Source: DATHBP01 sp035296085
GTDB lineage: Bacteria > Actinomycetota > Actinomycetes > Propionibacteriales > Nocardioidaceae
Length of the DNA stretch: 28,125 nt
Direction of reading: 5' to 3'
NCBI GenBank assembly: GCA_035296085.1
Contig: DATHBP010000090.1
Coordinates: forward strand, 1 to 28,125
Each line of letters opens with the position of its first letter. Position 1 is the first letter of the stretch. Below are positions 14,213 to 20,189 of the stretch, in pieces. The position numbers were made by a program, and so were the translations under genes. The notes under the pieces are model-generated. The model made no database searches, had not been told where the DNA came from, and saw nothing but the letters and a program-made list of their open reading frames with translations.

Positions 14213-15315
14213 GCGACTCGCCGACCCGGATCCGGGTGCGCTCGGCCGCGCCGTACGACGTCGTCATCGGTTCCGGCCTCGGTGCGGAGCTGCTGGACGC
14301 GCTCCCGGGCGACGCCCGGCAGGCCGCGGTCATCTACCCCCGAACCCTGCGCGACACCGCTGCGGCGCTCGGTGAACAGCTGAGCGGTCGAGGCGTGCGT
14401 CCGGCACTGATCGAGGTGCCCGACGGGGAGGATGCGAAGACGGCCGAGGTCGCCAACCGGTGCTGGGCCGAGCTCGGCGCCCTCGGTTTCACCCGCTCGG
14501 ATGCCGTGGTCGGCGTCGGCGGCGGCTCGACCACCGACCTCGCTGGTTTCGTCGCCGCGACCTGGCTGCGTGGCGTGCCGGTCGTCCACCTGCCGACGAC
14601 CCTGCTGGGCATGGTCGACGCTGCCGTCGGTGGGAAGACCGGTGTCAACACCGCCGCGGGCAAGAACCTGGTCGGAGCCATACACGAGCCGCATGGCGTG
14701 GTGTGCGACCTCGACCACCTCACCAGCCTCCCCACAGCCGAGCTGGTCAGCGGCCTGGCGGAGGTCGTCAAGTGCGGCTTCATCGCCGATCCTGCGATCC
14801 TCGACCTGGTCGAGGCCGATCCCGCTGCGGCGATGTCGCCAGGCGGCTCAGCGCTTCGGGAGCTGGTGGAGCGCGCCGTCCAGGTCAAGGCCGAGGCCGT
14901 CGCCGCCGACCTGCGCGAGAGCATGGTCACGAACGGCCCGATCGGGCGCGAGGCGCTCAACTACGGCCACACCTTGGCCCATGCCATCGAGCGGGTCGAG
15001 GGCTACCGCTTCCGCCACGGGGACGCCGTCGCCATCGGGCTGGTGTTCGCCGCCGAGCTGGCCAAGCTGGCCGGGCGCCTCGAGCCGGTCGTGGCCGATC
15101 GTCACTCCCGCGTCCTGCGCCTGGTGGGCCTGCCGACGTCCTACCGCCGCGGACGCTGGAGCGAGCTGTCCACCGCGATGCGAGCCGACAAGAAGGCGCG
15201 GGGCGAGCGGCTGCGCTTCGTCGTGCTGGACGCGCTGGCACAGCCCGCGATCCTCACCGCTCCCGATCCGGGACTGCTCCTCGCGGCGTACTCAGCGGTA
15301 GAGGCCAGCGCATAG
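14209..15315 (+). CDS. aroB: 3-Dehydroquinate synthase
   Basis: Converts DAHP to 3-dehydroquinate with NAD and a divalent metal. It has 368 residues. Motifs: GVGGGSTTDLAGFVAATWLRG (NAD binding), PTTLLGMVDAAVGGKTGVNTAAGKNL, and metal ligands E185 (GLAEVVKCGF), H254 (LNYGHTLAHAIE) and H270 (RHGDAVAIG). Between DLRES (to residue 238) and GREALNYGHT (from 246) lies MVTNGPI; most members I recall have only one or two residues at that point, so this looks like a short insertion next to the metal site. Start ATG 14209 overlaps aroK (ATGA). It ends in TAG, which is part of a -10-like TAGCCT before aroQ. Confidence 0.96.
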   Translation: MSDSPTRIRVRSAAPYDVVIGSGLGAELLDALPGDARQAAVIYPRTLRDTAAALGEQLSGRGVRPALIEVPDGEDAKTAEVANRCWAELGALGFTRSDAVVGVGGGSTTDLAGFVAATWLRGVPVVHLPTTLLGMVDAAVGGKTGVNTAAGKNLVGAIHEPHGVVCDLDHLTSLPTAELVSGLAEVVKCGFIADPAILDLVEADPAAAMSPGGSALRELVERAVQVKAEAVAADLRESMVTNGPIGREALNYGHTLAHAIERVEGYRFRHGDAVAIGLVFAAELAKLAGRLEPVVADRHSRVLRLVGLPTSYRRGRWSELSTAMRADKKARGERLRFVVLDALAQPAILTAPDPGLLLAAYSAVEASA

Positions 15316-15324
15316 CCTGTCCGC
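15313..15324 (+). promoter_or_regulatory. Candidate leaderless promoter of aroQ within aroB stop
   Basis: TAGCCT (15313-15318) fits TANNNT, contains the aroB stop TAG and ends exactly 6 bases before GTG 15325. No RBS is present in the 9-base gap, as expected for a leaderless start. The -35 region has no clear hexamer. Confidence 0.42.
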
Positions 15325-15756
15325 GTGCGTGTTCTGGTACTCAACGGACCCAACCTGTCCCGGCTCGGTGCTCGGGAGCCGGACATCTACGGGTCGGAGC
15401 CCTACGACGCGCTCGTCGAGGCGTGCGTCGCCACCGGCACCGAGCTCGGCCTGGACGTCGAGGTCCGCCACAGCGACGACGAGAGCGAGATCGTCGGCTG
15501 GCTCCACACCGCCGACGACGAGGTTGACGCAGTGGTCCTCAACGCGGCGGCGTTCACCCACTACTCCTACGCGTTGCGAGACGCTTGCGCGGGACTACGC
15601 GTGCCGCTCGTGGAGGTGCACCTGACCAACCCCGCCGCGCGCGAGGAGTTCCGCCACTCCAGCGTGATCGCCGCGGTCGCGTGGGGGTCCATCGCCGGTT
15701 TCGGCATCGACTCCTACCGGCTCGCACTGCGCGCGATCGGCGCTCGGCGAGCCTGA
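15325..15756 (+). CDS. aroQ: Type II 3-dehydroquinate dehydratase
   Basis: Dehydrates 3-dehydroquinate to 3-dehydroshikimate by the type II (AroQ) mechanism. It has 143 residues. VLVLNGPNLSRLGAREPDIYG supplies the lid-loop Arg and the catalytic Tyr; VVLNAAAFTHYSYALRDA carries the substrate-binding Asn and His; VPLVEVHLTNPAAREEFRHSS has the Glu-His and Arg residues. Compared with better known enzymes (NPAAYTHTS), NAAAFTHYS is shifted at three positions, and the QSNHEGE segment reads HSDDESE, so it belongs to a divergent actinobacterial branch while keeping the core catalytic residues. Start GTG 15325 gives the family N-terminus. It completes the pathway step between aroB and aroE within the same cluster. 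Confidence 0.9.
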   Translation: MRVLVLNGPNLSRLGAREPDIYGSEPYDALVEACVATGTELGLDVEVRHSDDESEIVGWLHTADDEVDAVVLNAAAFTHYSYALRDACAGLRVPLVEVHLTNPAAREEFRHSSVIAAVAWGSIAGFGIDSYRLALRAIGARRA

Positions 15757-15770
15757 CCCGACGCGCACGT

Positions 15771-15805
15771 TTGCCAGTCGGGCTGCGGGGCGGCAGCCTG
15801 GGCGG
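15771..15805 (+). promoter_or_regulatory. Leaderless-type promoter of the pepP gene
   Basis: TTGCCA (15771-15776), a 17-base spacer and CAGCCT (15794-15799) form a housekeeping-sigma promoter, followed by 6 bases and ATG 15806. It is the best -35/-10 pair among the leaderless candidates in the window. No RBS is visible before the ATG. Confidence 0.55.
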
Positions 15806-16891
15806 ATGTCCACCGTGTACGCCCACCGGCGCGAGGCCCTGCGCGCTCGGCTCGCCAGCGCCGACCTGCCCGCGGCCTTGATCTCCGATCTGGTGAACGT
15901 CCGCTACCTGACTGGGTTCACCGGGTCCAACGGCGCGCTGCTCGTGAGCGCCGAGGGCACGGACGCGTTCGGCACCGACGGCCGCTACGTCGACCAGGCG
16001 GCAACCGAGCTGCCAGATGTCGACCGACTCCGCACGCGTCGGTTGCTGCCCGAGCTGGTGGCCCATGGCCGAGCGCAGGGGCTGCGAGCCCTGGGGGTGG
16101 AGACCCACGCGCTGAGCGTGGACGACTACGGGCGACTGGGCGACGCCGGCGACGGCCTCGAGCTGCGCTCCCTCGGTCGGGAGGTAGAGCGGCTGCGCCG
16201 GACCAAGGACGACGCCGAGGTCGCCGCGCTGGAGCAAGCCTGCGCGATCTCCACCTCAGCGCTGGAGGGGGTCCTCGCCGGACCGCTGCAAGGGCGTACC
16301 GAGCGGGAGATCGCCCGCGACCTGGAGGCGCGGATGTTTGCGTGCGGGGCGGAGGCGATCGGCTTCGACACCATCGTCGCGACCGGCCCCAACTCGGCGA
16401 TACCGCACCATGCGCCGACTGATCGTCCGGTCGCGGCGGGGGACCTGCTCAAGATCGACTTCGGTGCCCGCTACGCCGGCTACCACGCCGACTGCACCCG
16501 CACCGTCGTCGTAGCGCGACAGCCGCAGGAGTGGCAGCGAGAGGTCTACGAGCTGGTGGCCCAGGCTCAGCGGCAAGCCAGCGCCGCTGTGGTCGCCGGC
16601 GCCGAGCTGGTCGCGCTGGACGCCGTGGCGCGCACCAGCATCGCCGCCGCGGGCTACGGCGAGCAGTTCACCCACGGTCTCGGGCACGGGGTGGGTCTGC
16701 AGATACACGAGGATCCCTACATCGGCTCGTCCGCCACCGGTAGCCTGGACGACCGGGCAGCGGTGACCGTCGAGCCGGGGGTCTACCTGCCGGGACGAGG
16801 CGGCGTACGCATAGAGGACACCGTGCTGGTCACGACCGCTGCGCCCCGGCTGCTCACGACGGCCACCAAGGACTTGCTCGTCGTGGGATGA
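15806..16891 (+). CDS. Xaa-Pro aminopeptidase-like M24 peptidase
   Basis: Dimetal aminopeptidase of the PepP/PepQ (creatinase fold) family that trims residues ahead of proline. It has 361 residues. The N-terminal creatinase-type domain (about residues 1-125, with LISDLVNVRYLTGFTGSNGALL) is followed by the pita-bread domain with metal ligands D218 (LLKIDFGARY), D229 (YHADCTRTV), H294 (HGLGHGVGLQIHE), E323 (VTVEPGVYLPG) and E337 (VRIEDTVLV). ATG 15806 gives the standard start and follows a leaderless promoter. It lies directly upstream of efp, a conserved pairing in many bacteria. Exact substrate choice (aminopeptidase P versus prolidase) is not settled by sequence, so no symbol is given. Confidence 0.93.
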   Translation: MSTVYAHRREALRARLASADLPAALISDLVNVRYLTGFTGSNGALLVSAEGTDAFGTDGRYVDQAATELPDVDRLRTRRLLPELVAHGRAQGLRALGVETHALSVDDYGRLGDAGDGLELRSLGREVERLRRTKDDAEVAALEQACAISTSALEGVLAGPLQGRTEREIARDLEARMFACGAEAIGFDTIVATGPNSAIPHHAPTDRPVAAGDLLKIDFGARYAGYHADCTRTVVVARQPQEWQREVYELVAQAQRQASAAVVAGAELVALDAVARTSIAAAGYGEQFTHGLGHGVGLQIHEDPYIGSSATGSLDDRAAVTVEPGVYLPGRGGVRIEDTVLVTTAAPRLLTTATKDLLVVG

Positions 16892-16936
16892 CGCTCGCCG
16901 GCTCGGACCCGCAACGAAGAGAAAGCGACGGCTCGA

Positions 16937-17500
16937 ATGCCCACCACGAACGACCTCAAGAACGGCATGATCTTGTCCCTGGACGGCCAGCTGTGGTCGG
17001 TCGTGTGGTTCCAGCACCACAAGCCCGGCAAGGGCGGTGCGGTTGTGCGCACGAAGCTGAAGAACGTGCTGTCCGGCAAAGTCGTCGACAAGACGTTCAA
17101 CGCCGACATCAGGGTGGAGACGGCCAACGTGGACAAGCGGCCGATGACCTTCTCCTACAACGACGGAGAGTCGTTCGTGTTCATGGACACCTCGACCTAC
17201 GAGCAGGTGCACGTCACCAAGGAGGTGGTCGGGGATGCCGCTGCGTTTCTGCTGGACAACCAGGAGGTGGTGGTGGCGCTGCACGAGGGGCTGCCGCTCT
17301 ACCTTGAGCTGCCCGCCTCGGTGGAGCTGACCGTCGAGTACACCGAGCCCGGCCTGCAAGGTGACCGCTCCACCGGGGGAACGAAGCCGGCGCGGCTGGA
17401 GACGGGTCACTCGGCGCAGGTGCCGCTGTTCATCACCACCGGGGAGAAGATCAGGATCGACACGCGCAGCGGTGAGTACCTCGGCCGGGTGTCGTCGTGA
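16937..17500 (+). CDS. efp: Translation elongation factor P
   Basis: Relieves ribosome stalling at consecutive prolines. It has 187 residues in three beta-barrel domains. The N-terminal MPTTNDLKNGMILSLDGQLWSVVWF, RTKLKNVLSGKVVDKTFNA, and C-terminal LQGDRSTGGTKPARLETG and VPLFITTGEKIRIDTR...YLGRV are standard. The tRNA-facing loop reads HHKPGKGGAVV with Lys32 at the tip. Actinobacterial EF-Ps that I recall (Mycobacterium, Streptomyces) have PGKGPA with an unmodified Lys, so Gly34 in place of Pro is unusual, as are Trp24 and His28 in place of Glu and Val. The RBS is weak (GAGAAAG about 12 bases upstream). The gene couples to nusB by a GTGA overlap. Confidence 0.97.
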   Translation: MPTTNDLKNGMILSLDGQLWSVVWFQHHKPGKGGAVVRTKLKNVLSGKVVDKTFNADIRVETANVDKRPMTFSYNDGESFVFMDTSTYEQVHVTKEVVGDAAAFLLDNQEVVVALHEGLPLYLELPASVELTVEYTEPGLQGDRSTGGTKPARLETGHSAQVPLFITTGEKIRIDTRSGEYLGRVSS

Positions 17501-17907
17501 CCTCCCGGCGCAAGGCCCGCAAACGAGCGCTCGACCTGCTCTTCGAGGCCGAACAGCGCGGGCTGGCGCTGGACGCGACGCTCCGTGACCGGCTGGCCGA
17601 CGCCGACCCGCCACTGAACCCCTACACCGTCGAGCTGGTGGAAGGAGTGGCGCGCCACCTGGAAACGATTGACGCTGCGCTGCGGGAGCGCGCGGCGGGC
17701 TGGACGCTGGACCGGATGCCTGCAGTCGACCGCGCACTGCTGCGGATCGCCGCCTACGAGCTGATCTACGTCGACGAGGTGTCGGACCCGGTTGCCATCA
17801 ACGAAGCCGTGGACCTGGCTGCCATGTTGTCGACCGAGAACTCACCGGCGTTCCTCAACGGACTGCTCGCCAGCGTGGCGCAGGACAAAGCGTCGCTGGC
17901 GAGCTGA
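17497..17907 (+). CDS. nusB: Transcription antitermination protein NusB
   Basis: Binds boxA RNA with NusE (ribosomal protein S10) in rRNA antitermination. It has 136 residues, an all-helical fold: SRRKARKRALDLLFEAEQRG, NPYTVELVEGVARHLETID, DRMPAVDRALLRIAAYELIY, and PVAINEAVDLAAMLSTENSPAFLNGLL, each a family hallmark. GTG 17497 overlaps the efp stop (GTGA). The gene ends 8 bases before the end of bldD on the other strand. No terminator is seen, only a 5-bp inverted repeat whose arms contain both stop codons (17904-17908 and 17915-17919), so some readthrough into antisense of bldD is possible. Confidence 0.96.
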   Translation: MTSRRKARKRALDLLFEAEQRGLALDATLRDRLADADPPLNPYTVELVEGVARHLETIDAALRERAAGWTLDRMPAVDRALLRIAAYELIYVDEVSDPVAINEAVDLAAMLSTENSPAFLNGLLASVAQDKASLAS

Positions 17908-17915
17908 GCCCGGTC

Positions 17916-18425
17916 TCAGTCGTCCTTGGGCTGCGGTGCCGGCTCGAGGCGGCGAGCGTCGGTGTGCAGGACGCCCCAGCTGATGAAGCGCTCGGCCAGG
18001 TCGCTGGGCGGCTCGTCGTAGATCACAGCGAGTGTGCGGACGTCGTCCTGGCGGATCGACAGCACTCTGCCGTTGTAGTCGCCGCGCTGAGCCTGGATCG
18101 TGGCGGCGAAGCGCGCAAGCAGCAAAGAGTCGGAAATGTCCAGGCTGTGCAGCATCTCCAGGTCGAGCACGAGGCGGGGCGGTGGCTCACCGGCACCGCC
18201 GAGCGGGCCGGCGCCAGGGAGCAGCTCGTGCACCGGTACGCCGTAGAACTCGGCGAGCTCGGAGAGCCGCTGGACGGTTACGGCGCGGTCCCCGCGCTCG
18301 TAGGAGCCGACGACGACCGCCTTCCAGCGCCCGCCGGACTTCTTCTCGACACCCTGCAAGGACAAGCCCTGCTGCTGGCGGATCGAGCGCAGCTTGTTAC
18401 CCAAGCCACGTGCGTAGTCGTTCAT
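17916..18425 (-). CDS. bldD: Developmental transcription regulator BldD
   Basis: Cyclic-di-GMP-controlled repressor of sporulation genes in mycelial actinobacteria. It has 169 residues. An N-terminal XRE-type helix-turn-helix (about residues 5-70, LGNKLRSIRQQQGLSLQGVEKK...GDRAVTVQRLSELAEFYGVP) is joined by a Gly/Pro-rich linker to the C-terminal domain. The cyclic-di-GMP motif RXD-X8-RXXD is intact: R114, D116, R125, D128. The numbering matches the Streptomyces protein exactly when translation starts at ATG 18425, which supports that start over an in-frame upstream one at 18470. An RBS GGAGAGG (complement of 18432-18438) lies 6 bases before it. It is the only minus-strand gene here and is divergent from pyrR. 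Whether this organism sporulates cannot be told from the window. Confidence 0.96.
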   Translation of the reverse strand: MNDYARGLGNKLRSIRQQQGLSLQGVEKKSGGRWKAVVVGSYERGDRAVTVQRLSELAEFYGVPVHELLPGAGPLGGAGEPPPRLVLDLEMLHSLDISDSLLLARFAATIQAQRGDYNGRVLSIRQDDVRTLAVIYDEPPSDLAERFISWGVLHTDARRLEPAPQPKDD

Positions 18426-18456
18426 CTGAAGCCTCTCCAGCGCGCGCCGGGTGCGA

Positions 18457-18498
18457 TCACTGTCCGTCACAATACCTACTCTTAGTAACTACAGTCAA
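18457..18498 (-). promoter_or_regulatory. bldD promoter with overlapping inverted repeats
   Basis: On the minus strand TTGACT (complement of 18493-18498), an 18-base spacer and TATTGT (complement of 18469-18474) form a good promoter; transcription would start near 18462 and leave a leader of about 37 bases. The spacer holds two overlapping palindromes, TACTCTTAGTA (18477-18487) and TAGTAACTA (18483-18491). Two GTGA half-sites (TCAC on the plus strand at 18457-18460 and 18467-18470) flank the start point and resemble BldD half-sites. BldD autorepression is known in Streptomyces; its operation here is inferred. Confidence 0.6.
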
Positions 18499-18515
18499 GC
18501 CGCAGGTGTACGCGT

Positions 18516-18538
18516 GTCGCAACTTTGTGTATTGCGAC
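18516..18538. promoter_or_regulatory. 7+7 inverted repeat, candidate operator
   Basis: GTCGCAA (18516-18522) and TTGCGAC (18532-18538) are perfect inverted copies with a 9-base spacer. The element lies between the divergent bldD and pyrR promoters and covers the pyrR -35 region, a suitable place for a dimeric DNA-binding regulator. I recognise no regulator for it. Confidence 0.5.
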
Positions 18539-18546
18539 GCCACCGC

Positions 18547-18555
18547 TGGTAGTCT
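18547..18555 (+). promoter_or_regulatory. pyrR operon promoter (extended -10)
   Basis: TGG TAGTCT (18547-18555) is an extended -10 element. Transcription would begin near 18562, leaving a leader of about 54 bases that holds the whole PyrR-binding element. No -35 at normal spacing is good; the region is occupied by the inverted repeat at 18516-18538. Confidence 0.5.
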
Positions 18556-18570
18556 TCGGCCCGAACGACA

Positions 18571-18607
18571 TCCTTTAACGGCCCGTCCAGTGAGGCGGGG
18601 AAGGAGG
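18571..18607 (+). promoter_or_regulatory. PyrR-binding RNA element sequestering the pyrR RBS
   Basis: The leader contains GTCCAGTGAGGC (18585-18596), matching the conserved PyrR-binding loop GUCCnGnGAGGC. A short upper stem (CCCG 18582-18585 with CGGG 18596-18599) and a lower stem TCCTT (18571-18575) with AAGGA (18601-18605) flank an internal bulge containing TAAC. The lower stem includes most of the RBS AAGGAGG (18601-18607), 8 bases before GTG 18616. There is no U-tract terminator. UMP/UTP-loaded PyrR would therefore hide the RBS, the translational repression mechanism established for the mycobacterial pyr operon rather than the Bacillus attenuation mechanism. Confidence 0.85.
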
Positions 18608-18615
18608 TCCGTGCG

Positions 18616-19212
18616 GTGACGGCCGTGCCCAGTGTTCTCGGTGAGTCTGCCCGAGTAGTCCTCGACACCCCGGCGATCTCTCGCGCGCTGACGCGCATTG
18701 CCCACGAGATCCTCGAGCGCAACAAAGGCCCCCACGGCCTGGTGCTGCTTGGCATTCCCACCCGCGGCGTACCGCTGGCGAACCGGATCGGTGCCCTGAT
18801 CGCCGGGGTGGAGGGCAGCGACGTGCCAGTCGGCGCCCTCGACGTGACCATGTACCGCGACGACCTGCGGCTGCGCCCGGCCCGAACCCTCGCCCACACC
18901 GACATCCCCCCCGGCGGCCTCGACGGAGCCGTTGTCGTCCTCGTGGATGACGTGTTGTTCAGTGGAAGGACCGTCCGCGCCGCGCTCGACGCGATCAACG
19001 ACGTGGGCCGGCCGCGCGCGGTCCAGCTCGCGGCGCTCGTGGACCGAGGGCACCGGGAGCTGCCCATCCGCGCCGACTTCGTGGGCAAGAACCTCCCCAC
19101 CTCGTTGAGCGAGAGCGTTCGGGTGCTCGTCGAGGAGTACGACGGGCAGGACGCCGTCATCCTCGACGCCGCAGGTCTCGCCAGCGACTCGACGGAGGAC
19201 AGCGCCCCATGA
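18616..19212 (+). CDS. pyrR: Bifunctional pyr operon regulator / uracil phosphoribosyltransferase
   Basis: RNA-binding repressor of pyrimidine synthesis that also has uracil phosphoribosyltransferase activity. It has 198 residues. The PRPP loop VVVLVDDVLFSGRTVRAAL is at about residues 106-124; VTMYRDDLRLR (about 77-87) and LGIPTRGVPLANRI are family regions. GTG 18616 follows the strongest SD in the window (AAGGAGG), itself inside the RNA element that PyrR would bind, so the gene should repress its own translation and that of the coupled genes. The stop overlaps pyrB (ATGA). The protein starts MTAVPSVLGESARVVLD, an N-terminus of ordinary length for actinobacteria. Confidence 0.96.
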   Translation: MTAVPSVLGESARVVLDTPAISRALTRIAHEILERNKGPHGLVLLGIPTRGVPLANRIGALIAGVEGSDVPVGALDVTMYRDDLRLRPARTLAHTDIPPGGLDGAVVVLVDDVLFSGRTVRAALDAINDVGRPRAVQLAALVDRGHRELPIRADFVGKNLPTSLSESVRVLVEEYDGQDAVILDAAGLASDSTEDSAP

Positions 19213-20189
19213 CCCGCCACCTGCTGAGCAGCGCCGACCTCGACCGCAGTGACGCACTGCTCGTCTTGGACACAGCCGAGGAGATGCGCTCCCTGGCAGA
19301 CCGCCCCATCAAGAAGCTCCCCGCGCTGAGGGGGCGGACCGTGGTCAACCTGTTCTTCGAGGACTCCACCCGCACCCGGATCTCGTTCGAGGCCGCCGCC
19401 AAGCGGCTCTCCGCCGACGTCATCAACTTCTCGGCGAAGGGCTCGAGCCTCTCCAAGGGGGAGAGCCTCAAGGACACCGCGCTCACGCTGGAGGCGATGG
19501 GGGCCGATGCGGTCGTCATCCGGCACGGCGCTTCGGGAGCGCCGCATCGGCTGGCCACGAGCGGCTGGGTTCGCGCCAGCGTCGTCAACGCCGGCGACGG
19601 CACCCACGAGCACCCCACCCAGGCGTTGCTGGACGCGTTCACCATGCGCCGACACCTCGGCTCCCTGGAGGGTCGGCGTATCGCCGTCGTCGGGGACGTC
19701 TTGCACAGCCGGGTTGCCCGGTCGAACGCCTGGCTGCTCTCGACCCTAGGGGCCGAGGTGACCCTGGTTGCCCCGCCGACGCTGTTGCCGGTGGGCATCG
19801 ACACCTGGCCGGTGGAGACCTCGTACGACCTCGACTCGGTGCTGCCGAAGTCCGATGCGGTCATGATGCTGCGCGTCCAGCAGGAGCGGATGAACGACGC
19901 GTTCTTCCCGAGCGCGCGGGAGTACAGCCGCCGCTTCGGGCTGGACGCCCGCCGCTTCGCGCTGCTGCCCGACCATGCCGTGGTCATGCACCCGGGCCCG
20001 ATGAACCGCGGCATGGAGATCTCCGCCGACGTCGCCGACTCCGACCGCTCCGTGATCGTGGAGCAGGTCAGCAACGGGGTGGCGGTACGCATGGCGGTGC
20101 TCTACCTGCTGCTCGGCGGGCGTGAGTCGGCCATCGGCGCGGGGCTCGACATCGACGCTGACGCCGACCTGGAGGAGGTGCAGCTGTGA
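19209..20189 (+). CDS. pyrB: Aspartate carbamoyltransferase catalytic chain
   Basis: Joins carbamoyl phosphate to aspartate, the first committed pyrimidine step. It has 326 residues. The carbamoyl-phosphate site is FFEDSTRTRISFE (STRTR), followed by SSLSKGESLKDT with the mobile-loop Ser-Lys pair, HPTQALLDAFTM, VGDVLHSRVARSN, and the Asp-site MLRVQQERM and HPGPMNRG. All key residues are present. No pyrI regulatory subunit is encoded nearby, as usual in actinobacteria. ATG 19209 overlaps the pyrR stop; the next junction with pyrC is a GTGA overlap with GGAGGAGG (20171-20178) just ahead. Confidence 0.97.
   Translation: MTRHLLSSADLDRSDALLVLDTAEEMRSLADRPIKKLPALRGRTVVNLFFEDSTRTRISFEAAAKRLSADVINFSAKGSSLSKGESLKDTALTLEAMGADAVVIRHGASGAPHRLATSGWVRASVVNAGDGTHEHPTQALLDAFTMRRHLGSLEGRRIAVVGDVLHSRVARSNAWLLSTLGAEVTLVAPPTLLPVGIDTWPVETSYDLDSVLPKSDAVMMLRVQQERMNDAFFPSAREYSRRFGLDARRFALLPDHAVVMHPGPMNRGMEISADVADSDRSVIVEQVSNGVAVRMAVLYLLLGGRESAIGAGLDIDADADLEEVQL

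Noticed and set aside
17904..17919. 5-bp inverted repeat CTGAG-N6-CTCAG containing both the nusB and bldD stop codons, as a possible bidirectional terminator.
   Set aside because: The stem is too short and there is no U-tract on either strand; the symmetry follows largely from two facing TGA codons.
18426..18470. An upstream in-frame bldD start at 18470.
   Set aside because: It lies before the predicted transcription start (near 18462) and lacks an RBS; ATG 18425 has GGAGAGG and gives BldD numbering that matches the cyclic-di-GMP motif positions.
18556..18615. Transcription attenuator in the pyr leader, as in Bacillus.
   Set aside because: No terminator hairpin with U-tract and no room for antiterminator alternatives; the RBS is within the PyrR element, favouring translational control.
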